Origin: JAYSSF01 sp043720715
GTDB taxonomy: Bacteria; Patescibacteriota; Gracilibacteria; Absconditabacterales; Absconditicoccaceae
NCBI GenBank assembly: GCA_043720715.1
Contig: JAYSSF010000085.1
Location: 1-12,310 of the forward strand
Length of the DNA stretch: 12,310 nt
Direction: 5' to 3'
Below the pieces are notes generated by a model. It had not been told where the DNA came from. It made no database searches and saw only the letters and a program-made list of their open reading frames with translations. Made by a program: the position numbers and the translations under genes. How positions within the stretch are numbered: the first letter of the stretch is position 1; every line of letters starts with the position of its first letter. Positions 5,609-12,310 of this stretch are shown in pieces.

Positions 5609-7171
5609 ATGATAGAATGAATCTGACCGATGATCGGTGTTGCACTAGGATGATGACTGTTATGATTTGGTATTCAATATCTCATCACTCAAGGCAAATC
5701 ATCTTCATATCTTAAGCTCAAATCCGAAGTAGAATCCAAGATCACAAACGCTGATACCGAAGTAGAGAAGCGCAAATCTGAAGCGCAACACCTCATCTCC
5801 AAGGCACAATCTGAAGCATCTGAGATTGCCCGCTCAGCACAGTCTCAAGCCGACAAGATCAAGGAGTACGCTCAGGTAGAATCAGATAAGATCATGTCCA
5901 AAGTAGATCAGATGCAGCTCAAGCTCGAAGACAAAGAACGCAAAATCGACGAAAAGTACGAACAGCTCGATACCCACAAAGAAAGACTCAGCAAAAAAGA
6001 AGAAGAAATTGACCAAGCTCTCGAGACACAACAATCTAAACTCGAAGAAATTGCGAAGCTCACTGTCTGACAAGCAAAAGAACAAATAATCGCTCTTACA
6101 GAGAAGCAATGCTCATCAGAGATCACACAAATTGTCGATAAATATAAGAATATTGTCTGACAAGAAGTCGATAAAGAAGCAATTAATCTCATCTCCAAAG
6201 TCATCCCTCGTATCGCTACGAACAATGTAGCAGAGTTTACCGTAACCAATGTAGATATTCCTACTGAAGATACCAAAGGTAAATTGATTGGTCGTGAAGG
6301 TCGCAATGTATCATACTTTGAAAAATGTACTGGAGTAGAGCTTATTATTGATGATACTCCCCTACTCGTTAGACTATCATGTTATGATCATGAGAAGCGC
6401 CGAGTAGCCAAAGAAGTCCTCAAAGCCATGATCAAAGATGGCCGTATCAATCCAGTCTATATCCAAAAAGTATACGATGAAGTAGTCGCTGATATGGAAT
6501 GACTCCTCCAAGAGAAAGGCAAAGAAGCACTCGCAGAACTAAATATGCCACTACAACATCCCGACATCACCAAGATGATCTGACAGTTTTATCTCAGATA
6601 TAGTTACGGTCAGAACCTGTGGATACATAGTGTAGAAGTCGCTAAGATGTGTGAGATCATGGCCAACGAGATGTGACTCGACGGGCAGCTCGCCAAGAAG
6701 GCATGACTCCTCCATGATATCGGTAAAGTAGTAGCAAATCAATGAGAATCACATACAGCCATTGGTGCCGATGTATTACGTAAATACGGCTATGATGAAG
6801 TCACCGTCAATACCGCAGAATGACATCACCACGATATCCCAATGATTAGCCCGATTGGTTGGATCGTCGCAGCATGTGACGCCATCTCCGCATCTCGTCC
6901 ATGAGCCAGATTCAACAACAAGCAATTCTTCATCGATAAGATGTGAGAACTGGAGAAGCTCATCTCATCAGTAGATGGGGTAGATAAGGTACATATCATG
7001 CAAGCCTGACGTGAGATCATGATATTTGTCAATCCGATTATGATTGATGATCTTGGTGTATCCAAACTCGTCAAGGAAGTCGCAGTCAAGGTAGAATCAC
7101 AACTTGATTACCCTGGTATGATCCGTGTAGTCGCTGTACGTGAAACTAAAGTAATCGATTACCTCAGGTAG
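5609..7171 (+). CDS. rny: Ribonuclease Y
   Basis: Reading 16 in-frame TGA codons as Gly gives 520 residues, the usual RNase Y length. An N-terminal Gly-rich hydrophobic segment (MIEGIGPMIGVALGGGLLGF) anchors it in the membrane. A long charged coiled coil follows (about residues 35-190), then a KH domain with LIGREGRN near residue 226 and TGVELIIDDTP. The HD domain contains AGLLHDIGK with His369-Asp370, HHHDIPM and AACDAISASRPGAR, and QAGREI lies further on. RNase Y is the endonuclease that starts mRNA decay in many bacteria. Several TGAs hit invariant glycines (RPGAR, QAGRE, AGLLHD), which anchors the code assignment; by hand 16 of 35 Gly codons are TGA. No Shine-Dalgarno is visible. The stop TAG runs directly into a GTCATTCTGAGCGAAGC motif. 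Confidence 0.96.
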
Positions 7172-7187
7172 TCATTCTGAGCGAAGC
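7171..7187. repeat. GTCATTCTGA dispersed motif (partial copy)
   Basis: GTCATTCTGAGCGAAGC starts on the last base of the rny stop codon and matches the first half of the motif at 8307-8332 (GTCATTCTGAGTGAAAC). The rest of the 86-bp rny-yidC gap is pyrimidine-rich, with a small TACCC-TCTC-GGGTA hairpin. Confidence 0.55.
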
Positions 7188-7257
7188 ACTCACTCCTTAT
7201 CCTTTTTACTTTTACCCTCTCGGGTATTCCCTTTTACTCTCCTTGTCCTTGAAACAT

Positions 7258-8082
7258 ATGAACCCATTTTCACTCCTCTACTCCGAGATTATCACTCGCC
7301 CAATATTCAACCTTCTCATCCTCTTGCTTCTCGTACTTGGTGGTAATCTATGACGGTCGATCGTGATATTGACACTCGTACTCAGACTCGCTCTCCTCCC
7401 TGTCACCATGGCAGGCAACCAGATGGGTAAGCAAATGTGAAATCTCCAACCCAAAATGCAAGAACTCCAAGAAAAGTATAAAGATGAACCAGAGAAGCTC
7501 TCATCAGAGACCATGAAACTCTTTAAAACTGAATGAGCCTGACCTCTCAAAGGTTGTCTTGGAATGTTAGTACAGATTCCAGTCTTTCTATGACTTCTCC
7601 ATGTGATACAGTCACTGGGAGCAGGAGATATTAATGTATTACAAGATCTATACTCGTTTCTCTATCCAGTAGCACAGCAGTTATTTAATCTTGATCTTGG
7701 CACGCTCAATCTCGACCAGGTCAATACAACATGGCTGTGACTGGATCTTCTCTCCAAGGGTACTACTGGACATATCATCATCGTTGTATTGTGTGCAGTA
7801 CTGACGTTTGCTCAGACCAAGATGACAAGTATGGTACAACCTGCTCCAGCGAAGCTCCCTACTACTTGAGATCAAGCTATGCCCGACATGTCAGGTATGA
7901 TGAAATATATGAGTTATTTTGTAGCGATCATGATGGGATCATTTGCATATAGTGTCCCTAGTGGTGTAGGCTTATATCTTGTGACTACAACACTATTCTG
8001 AGTTGGGCAGTTTGTCTATCAGTATCGAGAGTTGGTAAAGGTTGAAGTACAAACACATTACCAAATGTTAATGAAAAGATAA
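7258..8082 (+). CDS. yidC: YidC/Oxa1-family membrane protein insertase
   Basis: With eight TGA codons read as Gly the frame gives 274 residues, the size of the short (Gram-positive-like) YidC core without the large periplasmic P1 domain. Visible family blocks: a first hydrophobic segment (residues 17-30), ILTLVLRLALLPVT with the conserved groove Arg at 43, QPKMQELQEKYKDEPEKLS with the cytoplasmic coiled loop (64-82), PLKGCLGMLVQIPVFLGL (96-113), and C-terminal membrane segments including YFVAIMMGSF and SGVGLYLVTTTLF. YidC inserts membrane proteins alone or with SecYEG. No signal peptide or lipobox is apparent. The 86-bp gap from rny suggests possible co-transcription. The standard code would truncate it after 31 residues. 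Confidence 0.95.
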
Positions 8083-8185
8083 TCTTCTCCACGACCTCGT
8101 CATTATCCCGTTAATGCGTGATAAACTTGGGAGGATCGACAAAGCAATCCAGTATATTGCCTTAATTTTCTTATGTTCAATCATA

Positions 8186-8629
8186 ATGAGAGACTCCTAC
8201 AATCCCAATGACTACTCTATCGGCATAATTTGATACTGTCAGACAGACTTGGACATTCACTACCTCCTCATCCATCATACTAAGTGACATCGAGCATTCC
8301 CCAAAGGTCATTCTGAGTGAAACGAAGAATCCAGAGAGACAGCACTGAGAGAATTAAGAGAAGAAACATGAGTCACACAAGTGACACTATGAGACACGAT
8401 CTACACCGAGCATTATGAGTTTGATCATAAGTGAGTACATGTAACCAAACAAGTTGATTATTTTCTGGGACACTGCGACCAGTGTCAACCCACCACAATT
8501 CAACCCGAAGAGACGATTGAAGCTTGACGATATACCTATAATGAAGCTATTAAATTACTGACTTTTGAGGAATCAAAAAACCTGCTCAAACAGGTCCATT
8601 ATTGACTTAATTTTGATGCAATTTCGTAA
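8186..8629 (+). CDS. Nudix hydrolase, possibly diadenosine tetraphosphatase type
   Basis: Eight TGA codons read as Gly yield 147 residues with a perfect Nudix box at residues 41-63: GHSEGNE, seven further residues, then RELREETGV (pattern G-x5-E-x7-REUxEExGU). Upstream YSIGIIGY and HYLLIHHTKGHRAFPKGH match the N-terminal strands of Ap4A hydrolases (LPKGHVE type), so a housecleaning or Ap4A role is likely; the substrate is inferred. The final Gly of the box (EETGV) is TGA. An in-frame ATG at 8114 would add 24 residues; 8186 fits the family N-terminus better. No Shine-Dalgarno is seen. The 3' end overlaps the convergent methyltransferase gene by 31 bases, and bases 8307-8332 of the box are a dispersed-repeat motif. 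Confidence 0.9.
8307..8332. repeat. GTCATTCTGA...GAAGAATCC motif inside the Nudix box
   Basis: The 26 bases from 8307 share GTCATTCTGA with 5483 and 7171 and end in GAAGAATCC, similar to GAAAGAATCC at 5523-5532. In frame they encode the HSEGNEES part of the Nudix box. Confidence 0.6.
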
Positions 8630-9096
8630 GCAACTATTGCTCACGCATGGGACACATTCAAACTAGACAAAGACCCATACATAGGAACATGAACATGATC
8701 AGTTAACCCTAAGACTTCCTCGCTAATTCAATTCTTTTCTGATCATACAATAAGTCCAATATTTCTAGCTGAGTCAATTTTAATATTTTTATAATCAAAG
8801 CTTTTACTTGTAATTTCAACTGCATAAAATAAATCTCAAGAATCAGTCATATGGTCAAGAATATTATTTAGCTCTATAATTTCAATGTTTACATTTCTTC
8901 AAACAGAAATAGCTTTATTACTTACTATACAGTTATGAAGAATAATCTTATCAAGTCATAATCATGCAGATAGCCTAATAAAATGTCATACATTATCAGG
9001 AAACTCAATCCCAGAGAGCACAAAATATAATTTAGAACCAATTGGATTCTTTAATTTAAATTTTTCTAATACTTCATAGTGATTTAATTGATTCAT
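8599..9096 (-). CDS. SpoU/TrmH (SPOUT) family RNA 2'-O-methyltransferase
   Basis: It is invisible in the standard code. With eight TGAs as Gly it is a 165-residue protein with all three SpoU motifs: NVGHFIRLSAGLGLDKIIL (motif 1, from Asn35), GLIVGSEKNGISEEVL (motif 2, residues 114-129) and VPMYGSLSSLNVSHAGAI (motif 3, 137-154). SPOUT enzymes use a trefoil knot to bind SAM and methylate ribose 2'-OH in tRNA or rRNA. The length is like that of single-domain TrmL-type enzymes, but the target cannot be assigned. TGA encodes the motif-1 Gly and both variable Gly positions of GSEKNG. It is convergent with the Nudix gene (31-bp overlap) and starts at ATG 9096, near a weak AGAGA. Confidence 0.92.
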
Positions 9097-9114
9097 TTCT
9101 CTAAAAGAATATTA

Positions 9115-9148
9115 GTAAAAAAATCCTGTTGAGTAAAAACTCAACAGG
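9115..9148 (-). terminator. Intrinsic terminator of the small-protein gene
   Basis: A perfect 10-bp stem, CCTGTTGAGT (9125-9134) with ACTCAACAGG (9139-9148), has a 4-base loop and is followed on the minus strand by ATTTTTTTAC. It lies 15 bases past the stop of the gene at 9164-9358, between that gene and the methyltransferase. Confidence 0.9.
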
Positions 9149-9163
9149 CAATGATCCGGCAGA

Positions 9164-9358
9164 TTACAATGTTGTTCTTTTACCATCTCTAGTAACATTT
9201 ACATTGCCATCAGGATGAGAGGTAATGTGTTCAACTTCTTTTCCGTTAACTTTGACTTGAGAAACATAATCTGTTCCTTTGCCATCAGTTCTTTCGTACT
9301 CAGAAAAGTTGATTTCTACTTTTCCATCATCGGATTTGGCTTGAGCCACTCGTCCCAT
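9164..9358 (-). CDS. Small hypothetical protein (64 aa)
   Basis: I do not recognise this family. The protein is MGRVAQAKSDDGKVEINFSE... with regularly spaced charged and Gly residues (TDGKGTD, VNGKEVEH, PDGNVNVTRDGKRTTL), which suggests a small beta-rich, soluble domain. No signal or membrane segment is seen. The ATG at 9358 lies 16 bases after a GGAGGT at 9375-9380; an alternative TTG start at 9385 would include that Shine-Dalgarno in its own codons and is less likely. It has a promoter with a (TC)6 spacer upstream and a strong terminator downstream, so it is a discrete single-gene transcript. None of its seven Gly codons is TGA. Confidence 0.6.
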   Translation of the reverse strand: MGRVAQAKSDDGKVEINFSEYERTDGKGTDYVSQVKVNGKEVEHITSHPDGNVNVTRDGKRTTL

Positions 9359-9402
9359 AACTTTTATTTGGTTTACCTCCAACAAACTATTGAATTAATA
9401 AC

Positions 9403-9432
9403 CTTATAATAAAAGAGAGAGAGAGATTGCAA
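9403..9432 (-). promoter_or_regulatory. Promoter with dinucleotide-repeat spacer
   Basis: On the minus strand TTGCAA (9427-9432) is followed by a (TC)6 tract (9415-9426), then by TATTAT (9406-9411, 15-bp spacing) or TATAAG (9403-9408, 18-bp spacing). Gain or loss of repeat units would change the -35/-10 spacing. Confidence 0.55.
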
Positions 9433-9480
9433 GTGAATTTTGTATTATTTTACAATGTCAATTGTGTACTTCTATTTATG

Positions 9481-10875
9481 CTACCCCACACTACCCTCCA
9501 TCTCCATCTCGATCAATTTATTTAACTCTCATGCATACTCCAGTGGGAGTTTTTTGATGACTGGAGCGACAAATCAGTTGACAATCATGGCCAGAGCCTT
9601 CTCTTCATCCAGTCCACGGCTCATCATGTAGAAGACTTGTGTCTCATCCACTTTACCAGCGCTAGCTTCATGAGCTATCACAGCACTATCATTATTGACC
9701 TCAATATGTGGGATCGTCGTCGAGATACTATATTCATCCATGAGAAGCGCATCACATTCGGTATGATTGACTGCGCCAGTAGCACTCGCACGTATATCCA
9801 CAATACCGCGATAGGTAGAGATACCTCCATCCTTGGAGATAGACTTGGAGATAATGGTCGAGCTCGTATCACGACCGATATGGATGACTTTACTCCCCGT
9901 ATCTTGATTCTGACCCGCAGCAGCAACTACAACACCGATTTGGTCAGACTTGGATCTATGACCCTTGAGGATACTACACGGATACAGCATCGTGGTACAG
10001 CTACCCAGGTTACCATTGATCCACTCCATAAATCCATCATCATCGATAATTGAGCGTTTGGTATTGAGATTATAAGTGTTGGTAGATCGGTTTTCTACTG
10101 AGCTGTAGCGCATACGAGATCTCTTGCCCACATGAATCTCTACTAGTCCTGCGTGTAGTGATTTACTATCAAACTTGGGAGCACTACATCACTCGATATA
10201 GTCCCCTACTGCATCATCTTCGATAATAATCAATGTATGCTCAAACTGCCCTCCTCCATACGTATTCATACGAAAATATGCCTGCAATGGCTCCGTCACC
10301 TCCACACCAGATGGGATATAGATAAATGTCCCTCCTGACCACACTGCCCCATGCAATGCTGCAAAGTAGTGATCCGTCATCGGTACCAGCTTCATAAAAT
10401 ATTTGCGGACCAACTCTGGATGAGATTGTAAGGCATGAGCCATATCCTCAAAAATCACACCCTTGTCTGCTCGCTTCGCTTTAAGGTTATGGTAGACGTT
10501 TTCGCTATCATACTGCCCTCCTGCTCATGCAAGATAACTACGCTCTGCCTCTGGTATTCACAGACGATCAAATTTCTGCTTGATCTCCTCAGGCACATCA
10601 TCCCAGCTTGTCGCAGCTCAGACAAATTCCTTACTTGGTCTAGCATAGTAGACTATCTGACTCAAATCCAGTCCACTCAGATCTGGTCATCGTGATGGTA
10701 AACTCATGGTCTGTAATAGTGACCATGACTTGAGACGATGATCTAACATCCACTCTGGCTCATGCTGGTCAGCAGAGATTCCTCTCACCGTTGCTTCAGT
10801 CAGTCATGAGAGATAGATATCATATTGGATATCATCTGATGATTCTAATGTGTTTTTGAGTGTTTCTTCTGTCAT
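9481..10875 (-). CDS. sufB: Fe-S cluster assembly scaffold protein SufB
   Basis: Eight TGAs read as Gly give 464 residues, a normal SufB length. Recognisable blocks are PDLSGLDLSQI near the N-terminus, AVWSGGTFIYIPSGVEV and LQAYFRMNTYGGGQFEHT, DYIEGCSAPKFDS, NTYNLNTKRSII, MEWINGNLGS, the core IHIGRDTSSTIISKSISK, STYRGIVDI, HTECDALL with Cys374 (the equivalent of the essential scaffold Cys), TIPHIEVNN, and the C-terminus IVNGF...EGSVG. TGA encodes the Gly of EGC and of VNGF, both invariant. SufB builds Fe-S clusters as a complex with SufC and SufD; neither they nor SufS or SufU is next to it here. It lies 107 bases downstream of the PemK-like toxin, and a weak TATACT (10908-10913) could be a separate -10. 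Confidence 0.96.
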
Positions 10876-10937
10876 GATAATTTTGATTTGCAAATAGAAT
10901 TTTTTTGAGTATACTAATGTTACATTTTTCCTTCGGG

Positions 10938-11043
10938 ACCCTCTCTCATGTATTTATATATGAGAGGCAAATTGATAAATTATTATAGATATAGGTCTAT
11001 AATAATTTTTTTGATCATTTCAAAATCACCCTCTCATATATTT
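10938..11043. repeat. Three-copy CTCTCATATA motif forming alternative hairpins
   Basis: ACCCTCTC(TC)ATGTATTT (10938-10955) and ACCCTCTCATATATTT (11028-11043) are direct repeats. The inverted copy TATATGAGAG (10957-10966) pairs with the first to make a 10-bp hairpin (10943-10966, TTTA loop) and is also complementary to the third copy, inside the pemK coding end. Confidence 0.6.
10977..11012. terminator. AT-rich 13-bp hairpin over the pemK stop codon
   Basis: Bases 10977-10989 and 10996-11008 form a perfect 13-bp inverted repeat with a 6-base loop, containing the pemK stop. A T-run at 11006-11012 follows on the plus strand only, where no gene lies upstream. It may act as an mRNA 3'-end structure or attenuator, but terminator function is uncertain. 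Confidence 0.4.
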
Positions 11044-11393
11044 CAAAGATGTTTAATAAATCTCTTGGGATGGATTAACCTTCATTGACCCAAACATACC
11101 TTACTCGATTCAGTGCGATCTTTCTCATCAAACATACAATTAGTGGGTAACGAATAATGCCAAAAATCGTCCTTACTTTTACTCGTCAATGGAAAACCAA
11201 AATAGAGATTTCACACTTTCTTAGTTATTAAAAAAGGTCTTCTAAAATTCTTTCATCCATTTTGTTCAGTACCAAGATTGATTCATAAATATACATTCCA
11301 TATTTGCCTTTGTTTTGGATATAGGGTTTTTTCTGAAATTGAAAGCTCTTTTTTAAGATTATTTCGATCATCAAACAAGATTAAGCTACTCAT
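10983..11393 (-). CDS. PemK/MazF-like endoribonuclease toxin (orphan)
   Basis: It is hidden in the standard code. With six TGAs as Gly it is a 136-residue protein: an N-terminal ~25 residues, then RQIWNVYLGINLGTEQNGG, FRRPFLITKKVGNLYFGFPL with TSK (residues 51-72), KVCLGQGRLIHPKRFIKHLG and a final GDFEMIKKIIIDLYL. The order 'W.v.LG.N.G.EQ', 'RP.LI.kk', 'PlTSk', 'Q.RLi..kR' is the PemK/MazF (CcdB-fold) pattern, with the conserved Arg and Thr positions present. Such toxins cleave free mRNA at short motifs. No antitoxin gene is adjacent: the rsmI stop lies only 31 bases upstream and sufB 107 bases downstream. It may have an unlinked antitoxin or a domesticated role. No Shine-Dalgarno is evident. 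Confidence 0.83.
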
Positions 11394-11424
11394 CAATTAA
11401 TTAAAAGAAATATAAAATAATTTT

Positions 11425-12147
11425 CTAGCTTTTAGCCTTATCTCAATATTTATTCTTCTTCTCCTTGCTCTTCTCCTGCTTAGGATAGATCCCAATCACA
11501 AACTCACCCTTGAGCACCAATATCTTATCAGTGATATACTGACGCATCTGAGCTACTGTCCCTACGAGTTTCTGCTCATACATCTTACTCAGCTCACGGA
11601 AGACTCCTATCTCTCACATAAATCATACCTCATCAAGCTCATTCAATAGCGACTCAACTCTATGTACTGATTCGTAGATAAAGCTAGGGATCTCAGCACT
11701 ACAAATCTGCTTGAGCAAGGTAGTACGACCCTTCTTGGTCGGCAAGAAACCATGATACTGAAAATGTGTCGTATCACACGGAGATGCTACCACCGCAGGC
11801 ACAAGCGCATTGGCTCATGGCAATACCTCAAACGGACATGACTGCTCTCGGCATGACTTGATCAGCTCCTTGGCTGGGTCCGACAATCATGGCGTACCTG
11901 CCTCCGATACTACTCATACATCTCCTATCTGTGCCATCTGGATGATTTTAAAGATCTGACGAGGATCAGTGTAGCTCGTCAGGGGGATGAGTACCTTGTC
12001 GCTGTAGTTGATCTGGCAATGCTTGAGCAGATTCTTAAATGTTCTCGTATCCTCACACGCAAAAACCGACAACGATTGAAATAGCTTCAACCCACGCAGA
12101 GTCAGGTCATCCAAATTACCAATAGGTGTAGGTATCAAATAAAGCAT
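11425..12147 (-). CDS. rsmI: 16S rRNA (cytidine-2'-O)-methyltransferase RsmI
   Basis: Six TGAs read as Gly give 240 residues. The tetrapyrrole-methylase-type fold is clear: MLYLIPTPIGNLDDLTLRGL at the very start, ACEDTRTFKNLLKH (30-43), VGVVSEAGTPGLSDPAKEL (77-95) with TGA for the invariant Gly of GTPGLSDP, LPGANALVPAVVASP (109-123), GFLPTKKGR, and PSFIYESVHRVESLL. RsmI methylates the ribose of C1402 in 16S rRNA using SAM. The frame is open 44 codons further upstream, but ATG at 12147 matches the family start and follows a promoter and leader hairpin. The tail is lysine-rich (QEKSKEKKNKYGDKAKS). It is followed after 31 bases by the PemK-like gene. Confidence 0.95.
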
Positions 12148-12150
12148 CAA

Positions 12151-12202
12151 AAAAGCCGTAGTAAAGATACTACGACTATAATGATCTGACGTATTGTTGC
12201 AA
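12151..12202 (-). promoter_or_regulatory. rsmI: rsmI promoter and leader hairpin with U-run
   Basis: On the minus strand TTGCAA (12197-12202) and TATAGT (12175-12180) have 16-bp spacing. A 7-bp perfect stem follows at once (12157-12163/12168-12174, 4-base loop), extendable by two pairs, then GCTTTTTTG and the ATG at 12147. Either the hairpin is the 5' end of the rsmI mRNA or it is a terminator/attenuator for transcripts arriving from upstream. Confidence 0.6.
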
Positions 12203-12218
12203 GAACTAGGGAAAATTA

Positions 12219-12234
12219 GTTTCCTTAAGGAAAC
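12219..12234. repeat. 16-bp perfect palindrome GTTTCCTTAAGGAAAC
   Basis: A self-complementary 16-mer sits just upstream of the rsmI -35, in a position suitable for a dimeric regulator. Half of it recurs at the window end (GTGTTTCCT, 12302-12310). Confidence 0.6.
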
Positions 12235-12310
12235 ACTGCAAAACCTCACGATATTCTCAAAAATCATCGTAATCATCATATCGTGAAAGGTTTGCTGTCA
12301 TGTGTTTCCT
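12228..12310. repeat. Long imperfect inverted repeat at right edge
   Basis: Arms 12228-12254 and 12278-12310 pair in three blocks: TCACGATAT/ATATCGTGA (9 bp, perfect), GCAAAACC/GGTTTGC with one bulge, and AGGAAACAC/GTGTTTCCT (9 bp). The structure may extend beyond the window. Confidence 0.65.

Noticed and set aside
5908..6306. Minus-strand ORFs opposite rny (132 and 75 aa)
   Set aside because: They are antisense shadows of the RNase Y coiled-coil region; low-complexity Ser/Leu/Phe composition and no family features.
9637..10053. 138-aa plus-strand ORF inside sufB
   Set aside because: Antisense to highly conserved SufB core; no start signals or recognisable domain.
11914..12279. Long N-terminal extension of RsmI (ATG at 12279)
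   Set aside because: Family members begin at LYLIPTPIGN; the extra 44 residues would translate through a promoter, a leader hairpin and a palindrome.
1..12310. CRISPR array, tRNA or rRNA genes
   Set aside because: No regularly spaced short repeats, and no recognisable tRNA cloverleaf or rRNA motif was seen on either strand.

Overview
This window looks like a chromosomal fragment of a Patescibacteria/CPR bacterium that reads UGA as glycine (translation table 25), that is Absconditabacteria (SR1) or Gracilibacteria (BD1-5). In the standard code the conserved genes are shredded. When TGA is read as Gly, full-length RNase Y, YidC, a Nudix hydrolase, a SpoU/TrmH methyltransferase, a PemK/MazF-like toxin, SufB, RsmI and VapBC appear, and TGA falls on invariant glycines (RPGAR and QAGRE in RNase Y, EGC in SufB, GTPGLSDP in RsmI, EETGV in the Nudix box). 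I cannot tell SR1 from BD1-5. All counts and alignments were made by eye.

Layout. 1-1015 (minus): secreted cysteine-rich protein with a signal peptide, one apparent frameshift, running off the left edge. 1209-2105 (minus): probable lipoprotein whose first ~60 codons are a repeat. 2139-5414 (minus): a toxin-antitoxin (TA) island with four operons, in transcription order relBE-2, vapBC, hicBA, relBE-1, embedded in direct repeats, inverted repeats and duplicated promoters. 5415-5608: an intergenic, repeat-bearing stretch. 5609-8629 (plus): rny, yidC and a Nudix hydrolase. 8599-9096 (minus): a SpoU-family RNA methyltransferase whose 3' end overlaps the Nudix gene. 9164-9358 (minus): a small unknown protein with its own promoter and terminator. 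9481-12147 (minus): sufB, an orphan PemK/MazF-like toxin and rsmI, probably co-transcribed as rsmI-pemK-sufB. The right edge is a long imperfect hairpin.

Functionally the window joins a housekeeping block (RNA turnover, membrane insertion, nucleotide sanitation, Fe-S assembly, rRNA/tRNA modification) to a TA and surface-protein accessory block. Two neighbouring TA operons share the same ~150 bp upstream unit (a protein-fragment repeat plus a TTGNAA-17-TATAAT promoter) but carry unrelated TA pairs starting at the antitoxin ATG; a third copy of the fragment fronts the lipoprotein. Three TA operons and the lipoprotein use no TGA-Gly codons (0 of 29 Gly by hand count), while vapBC uses only TGA for Gly (7 of 7), suggesting different histories for the modules.
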